DNA of 64,000 nucleotides from Nocardia amikacinitolerans NBRC 108937. Lineage in GTDB: Bacteria > Actinomycetota > Actinomycetes > Mycobacteriales > Mycobacteriaceae. The translations under genes and the position numbers were made by a program. Position 1 is the first letter of the stretch. Each line of letters starts with the position of its first letter. Location: assembly GCF_001612615.1 (NCBI RefSeq), contig NZ_BDAU01000038.1, forward strand, positions 1-64,000, given 5' to 3'. Positions 40,024 through 49,662 of the stretch are shown here, one piece after another. Below the pieces are notes generated by a model. That model was not told the origin of the DNA. It worked only from the letters and a program-made list of their open reading frames with translations, and did no database searches.

Positions 40024-40986
40024 ATGCCCGTAATCTCGACCGCCGCCGTCCGCCGAACCGCGCTGGGAGCCACCGGGGCCGCGGTAGCCGGAATCGGCTA
40101 CGCCTCGCTGATCGAACGCAACGCGTTCATCCTGCGCGAGGCGACCATGCCGGTGCTGCCGCCCGGTTCGTCGAGCCTACGGGTGCTGCACATCAGCGAT
40201 CTGCACATGATGCCAGGTCAGAAGCTCAAGCAGCAGTGGCTGCGCGAGCTGGATCGGCTGGAGCCGGACCTGGTCGTCAACACCGGCGACAACCTCTCGC
40301 ACCAGAAGTCGGTGCCCGCGGTGGTTCAGTCCCTCGGCGGATTGCTCTCCCGCCCTGGCCTTTTCGTTTTCGGCAGCAACGACTACTTCGCGCCGGTGCC
40401 GAAGAACCCGCTGAAGTACTTCAAGAAGGATCACCGCCGCGTCTTCGGCGCGCCGCTGCCGTGGAAGGACCTGCGGGCGGCGTTCACCGAACGCGGCTGG
40501 CTCGACCTCACCCACGTGCGCCGCGACCTCGAGGTGGCGGGCGTCCGGATCGCCACCGCCGGCGTCGACGACCCGCACCTGCGGCGCGACCGGTACGACA
40601 CGGTCGCGGGCGCCCCGAATCCCCTCGCCGATCTGCGCATCGGCCTCACCCACTCGCCCGAGCCGCGGGTGCTGGACCGCTTCGCCGACGACGGCTACGA
40701 CCTGGTGCTGGCCGGCCACACCCACGGCGGCCAACTGGTGCTGCCCGGCTACGGCGCGCTGGTCACCAACTGCGGCATCGACAAGTCGCGCGTGAAGGGT
40801 CCGTCGAAGTGGGGCGAGCACACGCAGCTGCACGTCTCCGCGGGCATCGGCACCTCCCCGTGGGCGCCCTACCGCTTCTGCTGCCGCCCCGAAGCCACCC
40901 TGCTCACCCTCGTCGCCGCGCCGCCGAAGCGTCCGGCCGCCGAGAGCAATCACGGGCTTTCGACTTCGGAGACCGTCTCTCGCTGA
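40024..40986 (+). CDS. Metallophosphoesterase (Rv3683 type)
   Basis: A 320-aa calcineurin-like phosphoesterase. N-terminal hydrophobic/Tat-like stretch (TALGATGAAVAGIGYA), then metal motifs HISDLHM (DxH), NTGDN (GDN), FVFGSNDYF (GN-D), LTHSPEP (H) and LAGHTHGGQ (GHxH). Relatives include YkuE-type phosphodiesterases acting on lipid-linked or nucleotide substrates. Start at ATG 40024. Follows the YqeY gene divergently. Confidence 0.93.
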   Translation: MPVISTAAVRRTALGATGAAVAGIGYASLIERNAFILREATMPVLPPGSSSLRVLHISDLHMMPGQKLKQQWLRELDRLEPDLVVNTGDNLSHQKSVPAVVQSLGGLLSRPGLFVFGSNDYFAPVPKNPLKYFKKDHRRVFGAPLPWKDLRAAFTERGWLDLTHVRRDLEVAGVRIATAGVDDPHLRRDRYDTVAGAPNPLADLRIGLTHSPEPRVLDRFADDGYDLVLAGHTHGGQLVLPGYGALVTNCGIDKSRVKGPSKWGEHTQLHVSAGIGTSPWAPYRFCCRPEATLLTLVAAPPKRPAAESNHGLSTSETVSR

Positions 40987-41232
40987 TCGCCCCTCGGCGG
41001 TACCGGCGGACGTAGTTCGTCCTCGGCCCGATCCCGGCGCCGATGAAGGTCATCAGCTCATCGTGGATCTCGGTGTCGCTGTAGGCGTGTCCGGTTTTCG
41101 TGTCGCGGACGGCCGGAGGTCGCATATATCAAGCGGCGCAAGGCTTGTCCGTGCTCACCGGGCGCGGGCCGTCCCGTGCCGACCCGGTAGGGTCGCGTGC
41201 CGAAACTTGAAACAGTCGACTAGGGGACGACT

Positions 41233-42468
41233 TTGAGCAGAGGATTCGACGGCCCGCACACCGAACCCGGCGTCATCGGCATGCCCGGCGCTCCGGACCA
41301 TACGGTGGTGCGGGGCGGTTCGGAGTTCGGGGGTGTGCCGAATCCTCCAGCGGTTCAATCGGCTTCGCCCGTCCGATCCATGCCGCCGGGTGCGCCCGTT
41401 TTCGCGACGCAGCCTCCGTACGTCCCGGGCGGAATCACCGAGGGCGCGCAGCCTGCTGGTGGCGCGCAGCCCGCTGCGGGTTCGCAGTCCACCGCGGCAT
41501 CGCAGTCCGCTGCGGGTTCGCCGGAATCCGGGCGCAGGATCGAGCCGCACATCCATACCTCGATCGAACCAACGGGAGGGGCGCTCGGCGGGCTCGCGCC
41601 CACTCGTATCGCTCCGCAGCAGAACCGCGGCGGTTGGTCGCCCACGCCGGGTGCGGTGCCGCACCTGCCTGCGGACGGGTCGGTTTCGCAGTGGACCACG
41701 GCGAACGGGTCGATTCCGCAGTGGGTGACCGAGTCTCCTCGGTCCGGGGCGGGAGGCGCGCGGGCCTGGGTCGGCGTCGGAGTCGCGGCGACGGTGTTGG
41801 CGGCGGGCGCGGCGGCGGTGGTCGTCGCGGGCGGGCCGGAGGAGGCCAGCGCGGACGGGACGCCGTCGATGGTGAGCGCGCTGACCACCTCGTCCGGTAC
41901 GCGAGCCCCGGCGCGGCGGCAGGAGACGAACGCGGGGCCGCCGGTGGTTCCGGGTTACCAGGTCGTCGTCGCGCCCGAGAGCGGCGCCGCGTACGACGTG
42001 CCCGCCGACTGGACCGTCGGCGACTCCGGCGGCTTCGGCAAGCCGCCCAACGCCGTCGGCGGGAAGGGCTACGCCACCGAGGGCAAGGACTACTGCCCCG
42101 GTTCGACGCGCACCGTGGCGTTCGTCACCGGTTCGGACAACACCGATACCGTCCGCGCCGCAACCGAACTCGGCACGAAGACGGCGAAGATCGCCTACCC
42201 GAACGCGCCCGGCGGCGGCATCCCCGGCGCACCGCAGCCACTGGACTCCCTCGACGGCGCCCAGCACGGCACGTTCGTCGAGACCAGGGGCGCCATCACC
42301 GACGCGAAGCCCGGCTGCGCCACCGAGTACTCGGTGTACACCTTCGCCACCGGCGCCGACATCGGCAGCTTCGTCATGGTGATCGCGGCCGACACCGGCG
42401 TCCCGAACGCCGTCGACGCCGAGACCGCCAAGCGGATCTTCCGCAGCGTTCGCACCTACGAAAGCTGA
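41233..42468 (+). CDS. Single-pass membrane/secreted hypothetical protein
   Basis: A 411-aa protein. Residues 1-175 are disordered and rich in Pro, Ala, Gln, Ser with short repeats (GGAQPAAGSQSTAASQSAAG). Residues about 178-200 form one transmembrane helix (WVGVGVAATVLAAGAAAVVV). The extracytoplasmic C-terminus (about 205-411) is a folded domain with two cysteines (DYCPGST, KPGCATEY) ending in KRIFRSVRTYES, reminiscent of actinobacterial lipoprotein/DUF-type domains. TTG start at 41233 with AGGGGA upstream. No named family recognised; cytoplasmic tail plus external sensor-like domain suggests an envelope protein. Confidence 0.72.
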   Translation: MSRGFDGPHTEPGVIGMPGAPDHTVVRGGSEFGGVPNPPAVQSASPVRSMPPGAPVFATQPPYVPGGITEGAQPAGGAQPAAGSQSTAASQSAAGSPESGRRIEPHIHTSIEPTGGALGGLAPTRIAPQQNRGGWSPTPGAVPHLPADGSVSQWTTANGSIPQWVTESPRSGAGGARAWVGVGVAATVLAAGAAAVVVAGGPEEASADGTPSMVSALTTSSGTRAPARRQETNAGPPVVPGYQVVVAPESGAAYDVPADWTVGDSGGFGKPPNAVGGKGYATEGKDYCPGSTRTVAFVTGSDNTDTVRAATELGTKTAKIAYPNAPGGGIPGAPQPLDSLDGAQHGTFVETRGAITDAKPGCATEYSVYTFATGADIGSFVMVIAADTGVPNAVDAETAKRIFRSVRTYES

Positions 42469-42528
42469 TTGACCTGCCGGTTTAACGTCTGGACCTTCCC
42501 TGTTGTAAGCTACTCCAGGTTCGCTTCA

Positions 42529-42603
<75 letters not shown>

Positions 42604-42623
42604 TCGTGTGGTTGAGACACGAT

Positions 42624-42664
42624 AGAGGCCCTGACCAGTTCGCTGGTCAGGGCCTCTGTTTTAT
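42624..42664 (+). terminator. Rho-independent terminator of tRNA-Pro
   Basis: 15-bp perfect stem AGAGGCCCTGACCAG (42624-42638), TTCG loop, right arm 42643-42657, followed by GTTTTAT. The clearest intrinsic terminator in the window. Confidence 0.92.
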
Positions 42665-42765
42665 CTGCCGACCGATACAGCTTCCCGGGTTTCGAGCCTT
42701 TCCGCAGGAGAGGTTGCACTGTGGCGTCGTCGGGCGACGTCTGCGCCCCCAACGGGGACGACGAG

Positions 42766-44139
42766 TCAGATCACGGTCGTTCGGCTGCGCTCCAATGCGG
42801 CGAGCACTCCACGCGCGGCACGCTCTCCTGATTCGACCGCACCATCGATATATCCCGCCCAGCGGGTCGCGGTCTCGGTGCCCGCCCAGTGCAGCGGTCC
42901 GATCGGGGTGCGCAGCGCGGGGCCGAAGCGGGTGAGGGTGGACGGTGTCGCGAAAGCTCCGTAGCAGCCGCGGCTGTACTCCTCCTCGGCCCAGTCACGT
43001 TCGCGGTACGCGATCGGGTCGGCCGCCGCGGGGCCGAAATAGCCGACGAGGTCTTTCAGTACCTGCGCTCGGCGCGCTTCGGGATCCAACCGGGACGCGG
43101 CGTCGGCGTGCTTGCCTTCGAAGAAGCCGACCAGCACGCCGGGCGCGCCGTCCGGCGGGGTGTTGTCGAAGACCGTGCCGACCGGCCGCGTATCGCTGTT
43201 GGCCTGGCCGCTGAAACCTTGCGCCCGCCAGAACGGTTCCCGATACGCGACATTGAACTTGATGACCCGCCCCATCGGCATGCGCTGGACCAGCTGATCG
43301 CGCCCACCGGGCAGCCCGGGCAGGTACCGGATTCGCGCGGCGAGCGGCGGCGGCACCGCGATCACCGCCCGTCGCGCCCGCACAACCGTGCGACCGGCCG
43401 AGATCCGCAACTCGTCGTCGCTCCAGGTCAGATCCGTCACCGGGGCGTCGAGGACGACCCGCTCGCCGAGCTCCGCGGCCAGCTCGAGCGCGATCCGCTG
43501 ACTGCCGCCGACCACGCGGTCCTGCTGCGCGCCGCCGTCGGTATTGATCAGCGCGTCGAGCCCGCCCGCCGCTCCGACGTAGAACGCGGCCCACAGCGCG
43601 GACATGTCCTCCGGCTCGGCGGAGAACACCGCCTCGGTGACCAACCGCAGGAAGGCGCGTCCCGTCGGCGTGTAGGCGTGCCTGTTCACCCAGGTCGCGA
43701 AGGTCTGGCTGTCCAGCTTGTCGGCCTGCTCGGCGAGCCACGGGTCGCGTTCGGCGACCGCGCGCGCGACCCGATCCAGCCGCAGCTGCGCCTGTCCGAT
43801 GTCGGCCAGCGCGAGCGGGTTCAGCTTGGGAATCCGGCCGCTGAAGATCGAACGCTTGCCGCCGAACTCGCCGATGTTCTGTCCGGCGACATGGGTCGGG
43901 AACGTGGACAGCCCGAGTTCGGCGATCAAGCCGAGCACCCGATCCTGACCCGGACCGACCCACTGCCCGCCCATCTCGATCGGAATGCCGTCGAGCAGAT
44001 CTTCGTTGAGCAGCCGTCCGCCGACTCGGTCCCGCGCCTCCAGGACCAGCACCTCCTTTCCGGCCCGGACCAGCTCGCGAGCGGCAACCAGCCCCGCCAC
44101 GCCCGCGCCGACGACTACGACGTCCGCCGATTGCACCAT
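42766..44139 (-). CDS. Flavin-dependent amine oxidase
   Basis: A 457-aa FAD enzyme of the monoamine/putrescine oxidase family. N-terminal dinucleotide fold VVVVGAGVAGLVAARELVRA with LVLEARDRVGGR, MGGQWVGPGQDRV, and the C-terminal FAD motif LHWAGTETATRWAGYIDGAVESGERAA. No cysteine is placed for a covalent flavin. Likely oxidises a primary amine to aldehyde, ammonia and H2O2. ATG 44139 chosen. Divergent from a TetR gene 61 bp away with a palindrome between, suggesting a regulated pair. Confidence 0.92.
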   Translation of the reverse strand: MVQSADVVVVGAGVAGLVAARELVRAGKEVLVLEARDRVGGRLLNEDLLDGIPIEMGGQWVGPGQDRVLGLIAELGLSTFPTHVAGQNIGEFGGKRSIFSGRIPKLNPLALADIGQAQLRLDRVARAVAERDPWLAEQADKLDSQTFATWVNRHAYTPTGRAFLRLVTEAVFSAEPEDMSALWAAFYVGAAGGLDALINTDGGAQQDRVVGGSQRIALELAAELGERVVLDAPVTDLTWSDDELRISAGRTVVRARRAVIAVPPPLAARIRYLPGLPGGRDQLVQRMPMGRVIKFNVAYREPFWRAQGFSGQANSDTRPVGTVFDNTPPDGAPGVLVGFFEGKHADAASRLDPEARRAQVLKDLVGYFGPAAADPIAYRERDWAEEEYSRGCYGAFATPSTLTRFGPALRTPIGPLHWAGTETATRWAGYIDGAVESGERAARGVLAALERSRTTVI

Positions 44140-44153
44140 CTCGACCTGCTTCC

Positions 44154-44166
44154 ATACACGGTGTAT
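44154..44166. promoter_or_regulatory. Palindromic operator between amine oxidase and TetR
   Basis: ATACAC-G-GTGTAT, a perfect 13-bp palindrome, with another GTGTAT-like half-site (TGTGTATG) at about 44178-44185. Located between divergent starts; the natural target of the adjacent TetR protein. Confidence 0.6.
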
Positions 44167-44200
44167 TCGAGATTCAATGTGTATGTGATATCCCTGTCGT

Positions 44201-44785
44201 ATGGAGCCTGTCAAGACCATGCGGGACAAGTACGCCGAGAACACGCGCCAGACGTTGCTCGACACCGGGCGGCGGCTGTTCGCCGAGCGCGACTACGCCA
44301 AGCTCTCGGCCGAAGAGCTGGTCCGGACCGCCGGGCTCACCCGAGGCGCGCTCTACCACCACTTCGACGGCAAGCGCGGGCTCTTCGAGGCCGTCTTCGA
44401 CGAGCTGGAAAGCCAAGCGGCGCAACGCATTCGCGAGGCGACAGCGGCGGGCTCGGATCCGCTCGACCAAGCCGAGCGCGGCATCGGCGCGTTTCTGGAC
44501 GTCTGCGCCGACCCCGACTACCGCAAGATCGTCCTGATGGACGGCCCCATCGCCCTCGGCTGGCAGCGCTGGCGCGAGCTCGATCGGCAGCATCTCGGCG
44601 GCCTGGTGCTCGACGCCGTCCGCACCCTCCTGGCCGACCAGCTGATCAAGCCCTACCCCGCCGAACTGCTCGCCAGCGCCCTCTACGGCGCCCTCACCGA
44701 ACTCTCCCTCACCCTCACCGAGGTAGACGACGGCCGCCCCCGAGCCACCGAACTCATGCGCGACCTGATCGAAGGCCTGCGATAG
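44201..44785 (+). CDS. TetR-family repressor
   Basis: A 194-aa regulator. The N-terminal helix-turn-helix is LLDTGRRLFAERDYAKLSAEELVRTAGLTRGALYHHFDGKRGLFEAVF; the recognition helix is LTRGALYHHF. The C-terminal ligand domain carries VLMDGPIALGWQRWRELDRQH, a stretch common in TetR proteins with aromatic or amine ligands. ATG at 44201. It probably represses itself and the divergent amine oxidase. Confidence 0.92.
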   Translation: MEPVKTMRDKYAENTRQTLLDTGRRLFAERDYAKLSAEELVRTAGLTRGALYHHFDGKRGLFEAVFDELESQAAQRIREATAAGSDPLDQAERGIGAFLDVCADPDYRKIVLMDGPIALGWQRWRELDRQHLGGLVLDAVRTLLADQLIKPYPAELLASALYGALTELSLTLTEVDDGRPRATELMRDLIEGLR

Positions 44786-44845
44786 CGCGCTGATCGCGCG
44801 AGATCGCTTTCGAGACAGGGGCTACAGCGAGGCGGTATAGTTCGT

Positions 44846-44865
44846 GGCGTCACTTCGGTGATGCC
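44846..44865 (+). terminator. Possible terminator after TetR
   Basis: Stem GGCGTCAC/GTGATGCC with one G-T pair and a TTCG loop, 60 nt past the TetR stop. Weak. Confidence 0.35.
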
Positions 44866-44909
44866 GAGAGGGTGGAGCGCCGCTTCCGACGACGCCCCAC
44901 CCGGGTGGG

Positions 44910-45026
44910 TTACCTAGCCCGCACTCGGCGGACCAGAGAGAGCGCCCCGGCGGTCACGACAGCTGCTATGCACAGGATGCCGTAATCGACCGGGGCCTTG
45001 CTCTTCTTCCGGCGATGCTTCGCCAT
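44910..45026 (-). CDS. Small basic single-pass membrane protein
   Basis: A 38-aa protein beginning MAKHRRKKSKAPVDYG and continuing with one hydrophobic helix (ILCIAAVVTAGALSLV) and a basic tail RRVRAR. Its ATG at 45026 is preceded at 9 nt by AAAGGAGG, a perfect anti-16S ribosome site, which is the strongest argument that it is translated. Too short for most gene finders. No family recognised; positive-inside signals on both ends leave topology open. Confidence 0.6.
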   Translation of the reverse strand: MAKHRRKKSKAPVDYGILCIAAVVTAGALSLVRRVRAR

Positions 45027-45341
45027 TCCCCACCACCTCCTTTCTGGGCGCGGTGTCTGGACCAGAGTCCACCGCCCCTCGACGGGAGGTGTGCACACCT
45101 TATGCGATGTGCTCGGTCAAATGTCCTGTCGCGCAGCATGTCCGGCGGAATGTAGGGATTCGTCGGCGCGTCGCATTGGCGCGTCGCGAGCTTCTCGAGC
45201 TCCGAGCGGCGCTGCGGATGGATGTGCCGCGGCGAACTTCGCTTCGGCCGCACCGATCCAGAGTGGGCGGTGAGGAGACGCTTACCGCTTGATAACTTGC
45301 GGACACATGGTGGAAACGGGAGGTCCATAGCGTATACACGC
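45027..45341. other. Intergenic region ahead of GntR
   Basis: 315 bp. Holds the ribosome site of the 38-aa ORF on the minus strand and, near 45330, a GTATACAC element that may be the -10 of gntR. No further gene or riboswitch is recognised. Confidence 0.35.
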
Positions 45342-46049
45342 ATGTCGACAAGGGTGGCCACGACGGCTGATGCGGCGGGACGGCCGTTGCGGGACGTGGT
45401 TTATGCGGCGTTGCGCGATGAGCTGATGAACGGTGACATCAAGTTCGGGGAGCGGCTCACCGAGCCGAAACTGTCCGCGCGCTTCGGTATTTCGCGTACT
45501 CCGATTCGTGAAGCGCTCACCGTGCTCTGCTCGGACGGTCTGTTGCGTCGGGAGGAGTACGGGTTCAGCCCGGTGCGGCCGAGCATTCCGCTCATTCGCG
45601 ATCTGTACGAGTTGCGAATCACGTTGGAGCTCGGCGGTATTCAACGCGCCATCAGCAATCCGGCGGTGCGCCACGATCACGCCTTGTTGGAGGCGGAGCG
45701 GGCGAGCTGGCTCGAACTCCAGGCCGATCCGCCGGAGCAGGAACCGGGTTTCGTGGTGCGCGACGAGGAATTCCACGTCACGCTGCTCACCGCGGCGGGC
45801 AACGCCGAATTGGTGCGCGCGCTGCAATCGGTGAACTCCCGCATCCGGCACGTGCGCATGTACGACTTCATGGTCAACAACCGGATCGAGACCACGATCA
45901 CCGAGCATCTCGCGATCCTCGACGCGGTGCTGGCCGACGACCTGCCGCTGGCGTATCGCCTGCTGCACACCCATATCGGGGAATCACTGGACGTCGTCCT
46001 GGAGCGGGTCACCCGCGCCATCGCGGCGATGTCGATGGCAACTGAATAA
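45342..46049 (+). CDS. GntR-family regulator, FCD domain
   Basis: A 235-aa FadR-type regulator. Winged helix: RDVVYAALRDELMNGDIKFGERLTEPKLSARFGISRTPIREALTVLCSDGL. The FCD ligand domain metal residues appear as DLYELRITLE, DEEFHVTLL, and HLAILDAVLADD with HTHIGESL. ATG at 45342; GGGAGG lies about 17 nt upstream, so the start could be leaderless. Ten bases separate it from the urea carboxylase gene, so it very likely controls that operon in response to a pathway carboxylate. Confidence 0.9.
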   Translation: MSTRVATTADAAGRPLRDVVYAALRDELMNGDIKFGERLTEPKLSARFGISRTPIREALTVLCSDGLLRREEYGFSPVRPSIPLIRDLYELRITLELGGIQRAISNPAVRHDHALLEAERASWLELQADPPEQEPGFVVRDEEFHVTLLTAAGNAELVRALQSVNSRIRHVRMYDFMVNNRIETTITEHLAILDAVLADDLPLAYRLLHTHIGESLDVVLERVTRAIAAMSMATE

Positions 46050-46059
46050 GGAGTACACG

Positions 46060-49000
46060 GTGGAGTTCGACACTGTGCTCGTCGCGAATCGCGGCGAGAT
46101 CGCGGGCCGGGTACTGCGCACCGCGAAGATGCTCGGCCTGAAGACCGTCGCCGTCTACTCCGACGCCGACGCCGCCGCGCCGCACGTGGCGGCCGCCGAC
46201 GCCGCGGTCCGGCTCGGCCCGGCCCAGGCGGCCGAGTCGTATCTGCGCGCCGACCTGGTGATCGAGGCGGCGCAGGCGACCGGCGCTGGCGCGATCCATC
46301 CCGGCTACGGATTCCTCTCGGAGAACGCGGATTTCGCCGCCGCGGTAGCCGACGCCGGTATCGCGTTCGTCGGCCCGACGCCGGAGCAGCTGCGGATCTT
46401 CGGCGACAAGCACACCGCGCGCGAGGCCGCGAAACGTGTCGGCGTGCCGTTGATTCCAGGCAGCGGCCTGCTGGAGTCGGCCGATCACGCGGTCGCCGAG
46501 GCGGAGCTGATCGGGTTTCCGGTGATGCTCAAGGCCGTCGGTGGCGGTGGCGGTATCGGCATGCAGAGCTGTTTCACCGCGGACGAACTCCGCGCGGCCT
46601 ACCTGCGGGTCCAGCGACTCGCCGCGACGAACTTCGCCTCGACGGGTGTCTTCCTCGAGCGTTTCGTGGCACGCGCGCGGCACGTCGAGGTGCAGCTTTT
46701 CGGCGACGGGCACGGCAGGGTGGTCAGCCTCGGCACCAGGGACTGCTCACTACAGCGCCGCAATCAGAAGGTGATCGAGGAAGCGCCCGCGCCTGGCATC
46801 AACCCAAAGCTGGCCGACCAATTGCTTTCCGCCTCACGAGAATTGGCCAAGTCGGTCGACTACCGCTCGGCGGGCACGGTCGAGTTCGTCTACGACGCCG
46901 AACGCGGCGCTGCTTCGTTCTTGGAGATGAACACCCGGCTCCAGGTCGAACACCCTGTCACCGAGGCGATCACGGGCGTGGACCTGGTCGAATGGATGCT
47001 GCGGCTGGCGGGCGGCGACGCCACGATGCTGGACGCACTGCCGGAAACCGGTCCCGCCCAATCGGGTTGGGCCGTCGAGGCCCGCGTCTACGCCGAGGAC
47101 CCCGGTCAGGACTACCGGCCGAGCGCCGGACTGATCACGGCCGCCGAATTCCCCATCGGCGCGCGCGTCGACACCTGGGTGGGCACCGGCACCGAGGTGA
47201 GCCCGTACTACGACCCGTTGCTGGCCAAGGTGATCACCGCGGGCCCCACCCGCGACGCTGCCTTCACCGGTTTGGCCGACGCCCTCGCCGAGACCCGGAT
47301 CCACGGCGTCCAGACGAACCTCGCCCAATTGCACGCCGCGGCTACGGATCCGCGGGTCCTGACGACTTCTCACGTCACGAGCACGCTCGCCGACATCCGC
47401 CCCACCGCACCACGCATCGACGTGCTGCGCGGCGGCACCATGACCACCATCCAGGATCGTCCCGGCCGAATCGGCTTGTGGGAGGTCGGAATCCCGCCAT
47501 CCGGCCCGATGGACGACCTCTCCTTCACCCTGGCCAACGCCGCCGTCGGCAACCCGGAGGGCGTCCCAGCCCTGGAGTGCACGCTGAACGGTCCGAGGCT
47601 GCGCTTCGCCGCCACCACCGTGGTCTGCGTGACCGGCGCGGACGCACCGATCACCGTCGACGACGAGCCCGCGCCGATGTGGGAACCGATCACGATCCCC
47701 GCCGGTTCGGTGCTGGACATCGGCGCACCGCACGACGCGGGCCTGCGCACCTATCTCGCCGTGCGCGGCGGCATCGACGCCCCGCTCTACCACGGCAGCG
47801 CGTCCACGTTCACCCTCGGCGGGTTCGGTGGCACCACGGGCAAAGCCGTTGCGGCGGGCGATGTTCTGCACATCGTCGCCGACCGCGCGGGCTTGACCGA
47901 GCCTGCTCCGGCGCCAACGCGGCCGGAGTTCACCCACGAGTGGCAGCTGGCCGTCGGCATCGGCCCGCAGACCGCCCCCGCCTACTTCACCGACGCGGAC
48001 ATGGAGCAGTTCGCGGCGCACCCGTGGCGGGTCGGCAGCCACGCCAACCGCACCGGCATCCGGCTCGAGGGCCCGAAGCCGACCTGGTCGCGGGCCGACG
48101 GCGGCGACGCGGGTCTGCACCCGTCGAACCTGCACGACAACCCCTACAGCGTCGGCGCGCTCAACGTCTCGGGCGACACCCCCATCCTGCTCGGCCCGGA
48201 CGGACCGAGCCTCGGCGGTTTCGCCTGCCCGATCACCGTGATCTCGGCGCACCGGTGGAAGCTCGGCCAGCTCCGGCCCGGCGACACCGTACGGTTCGTG
48301 CCCGTGGACGACGCCGAGGCCACCGCGCTGCGCCGTTCCGACAACCGCCGCGCGCAAGCGACGGTTTCGGCCACCAGCGACGCTCTGGGCGATCGCGGCG
48401 TCCTCGGCACGGCTCCCGGGGACGAAGACCGACCTCGGGTGGCGTACCTGCGCGGCGGCGACGACAACATCCTCGTCGAATACGGCGAGATGGTGCTGGA
48501 CCTGGGTCTGCGCATGCGGGTGCACGCGCTCACCGAGGCGTTGTTCGCGGCCGGTCTGCCCGGCATCGTGGACGTGACGCCCGGTGTCCGTTCGCTGCAC
48601 ATCCACTTCGATCCGGAGGTGCTCGCCCAGCACCGTTTGCTCGGCACGCTGGTCGAGCTGGAAGCGGAACTGCCCGCCACCCACGATCTCGTGGTGCCCA
48701 GCCGCACCATCCGGCTGCCGCTCTCCTTCGACGACCCCTCCATCGCCGAAGCGATCGACCGCTATCGCAGCGGCGTCCGCGACACTGCGCCGTGGCTGCC
48801 GTCGAACGTCGAATTCATCAGGCGCATCAACGGACTCGACAGCGTCGAGCAGGTGCGCGACACCGTGTTCGACGCCGAGTACCTGGTGCTCGGCCTCGGC
48901 GACGTGTATCTCGGTGCGCCGCTTGCGGTTCCGCTCGATCCGCGACACCGCCTGGTAACCACCAAGTACAACCCGGCCCGCACCTGGACCCCCTCCGACG

Positions 49001-49662
49001 CGGTCGGCATCGGCGGCAAGTACCTGTGCGTGTACGGCATGGCCTCCCCCGGCGGCTACCAACTGATCGGCCGGACCGTGCCGATCTGGTCCAGCTATCG
49101 GCAGTCCGCGCCCTTCGAGCCGGGCACCCCGTGGCTGTTCCGGTTCTTCGACCGCATCGTCTGGGAGCCGGTGAGCCCCGAGGAACTGCTCGAGCATCGC
49201 GCGGCGGCGGCCGCGGGCCGGTTCGACGCCGAGGTGAGCGAAGGGACTTTCGCGCTGGCCGATCATCTGCGCTTCCTCGCCGAAAACGCCGAATCCATCG
49301 CGGAATTCGAGACGAAGCAGACGGCGGCGTTCGAGGTGGAGAAGCGGGCGTGGCACGCGGCGGGCGAATTCGAGCGCACGGCAACCGAACCGGAGCGGCT
49401 CGAAGCCGTCGCGGACCCGTTGGCCGGGCTGCCCGCCGACGCGACCGTGGTGACGGCGCCGATGATCGGCAATGTGTGGCGTGTCGAGGTCGAGGAGGGG
49501 CAGCGGCTCGAGGCGGGCGCGCCGGTCGCCATTCTGGAGGCCATGAAGCTGGAGCTGCCCGTGCACAGCCCTGGTGCGGGCACGGTGCTCAGGGTGTTGA
49601 CCGCGCCGGGCGCCAAGGTGGCCCCCGGTACCCCGCTGGCAGTGATCGGAGTGGACGAATGA
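46060..49662 (+). CDS. uca: Urea carboxylase (biotin-dependent)
   Basis: A 1200-aa multidomain enzyme that carboxylates urea to allophanate with ATP, bicarbonate and biotin. In order: biotin carboxylase/ATP-grasp (residues 1-~450; MLKAVGGGGGIGM, EMNTRLQVEHPVTE), KipA/AHS2 carboxyltransferase half (~455-770), KipI/AHS1 half (~790-1010), and biotinyl domain (~1120-1200) with biotin Lys1163 in EAMKLE. GTG start at 46060 with TAAGGAG upstream. The stop overlaps the allophanate hydrolase start. Guanidine carboxylase paralogues share this architecture, but the guanidine riboswitch and carboxyguanidine deiminase genes are absent here. Confidence 0.93.
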   Translation: MEFDTVLVANRGEIAGRVLRTAKMLGLKTVAVYSDADAAAPHVAAADAAVRLGPAQAAESYLRADLVIEAAQATGAGAIHPGYGFLSENADFAAAVADAGIAFVGPTPEQLRIFGDKHTAREAAKRVGVPLIPGSGLLESADHAVAEAELIGFPVMLKAVGGGGGIGMQSCFTADELRAAYLRVQRLAATNFASTGVFLERFVARARHVEVQLFGDGHGRVVSLGTRDCSLQRRNQKVIEEAPAPGINPKLADQLLSASRELAKSVDYRSAGTVEFVYDAERGAASFLEMNTRLQVEHPVTEAITGVDLVEWMLRLAGGDATMLDALPETGPAQSGWAVEARVYAEDPGQDYRPSAGLITAAEFPIGARVDTWVGTGTEVSPYYDPLLAKVITAGPTRDAAFTGLADALAETRIHGVQTNLAQLHAAATDPRVLTTSHVTSTLADIRPTAPRIDVLRGGTMTTIQDRPGRIGLWEVGIPPSGPMDDLSFTLANAAVGNPEGVPALECTLNGPRLRFAATTVVCVTGADAPITVDDEPAPMWEPITIPAGSVLDIGAPHDAGLRTYLAVRGGIDAPLYHGSASTFTLGGFGGTTGKAVAAGDVLHIVADRAGLTEPAPAPTRPEFTHEWQLAVGIGPQTAPAYFTDADMEQFAAHPWRVGSHANRTGIRLEGPKPTWSRADGGDAGLHPSNLHDNPYSVGALNVSGDTPILLGPDGPSLGGFACPITVISAHRWKLGQLRPGDTVRFVPVDDAEATALRRSDNRRAQATVSATSDALGDRGVLGTAPGDEDRPRVAYLRGGDDNILVEYGEMVLDLGLRMRVHALTEALFAAGLPGIVDVTPGVRSLHIHFDPEVLAQHRLLGTLVELEAELPATHDLVVPSRTIRLPLSFDDPSIAEAIDRYRSGVRDTAPWLPSNVEFIRRINGLDSVEQVRDTVFDAEYLVLGLGDVYLGAPLAVPLDPRHRLVTTKYNPARTWTPSDAVGIGGKYLCVYGMASPGGYQLIGRTVPIWSSYRQSAPFEPGTPWLFRFFDRIVWEPVSPEELLEHRAAAAAGRFDAEVSEGTFALADHLRFLAENAESIAEFETKQTAAFEVEKRAWHAAGEFERTATEPERLEAVADPLAGLPADATVVTAPMIGNVWRVEVEEGQRLEAGAPVAILEAMKLELPVHSPGAGTVLRVLTAPGAKVAPGTPLAVIGVDE

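Noticed and set aside
45027..45341. Guanidine riboswitch upstream of the carboxylase operon
   Set aside because: No conserved ACGR-type guanidine-I motif was recognised, and the region before the carboxylase itself is only 10 bp.
46834..49566. 910-codon minus-strand ORF opposite urea carboxylase
   Set aside because: Antisense shadow of a GC-rich gene; His/Arg/Gly-rich composition without domains.
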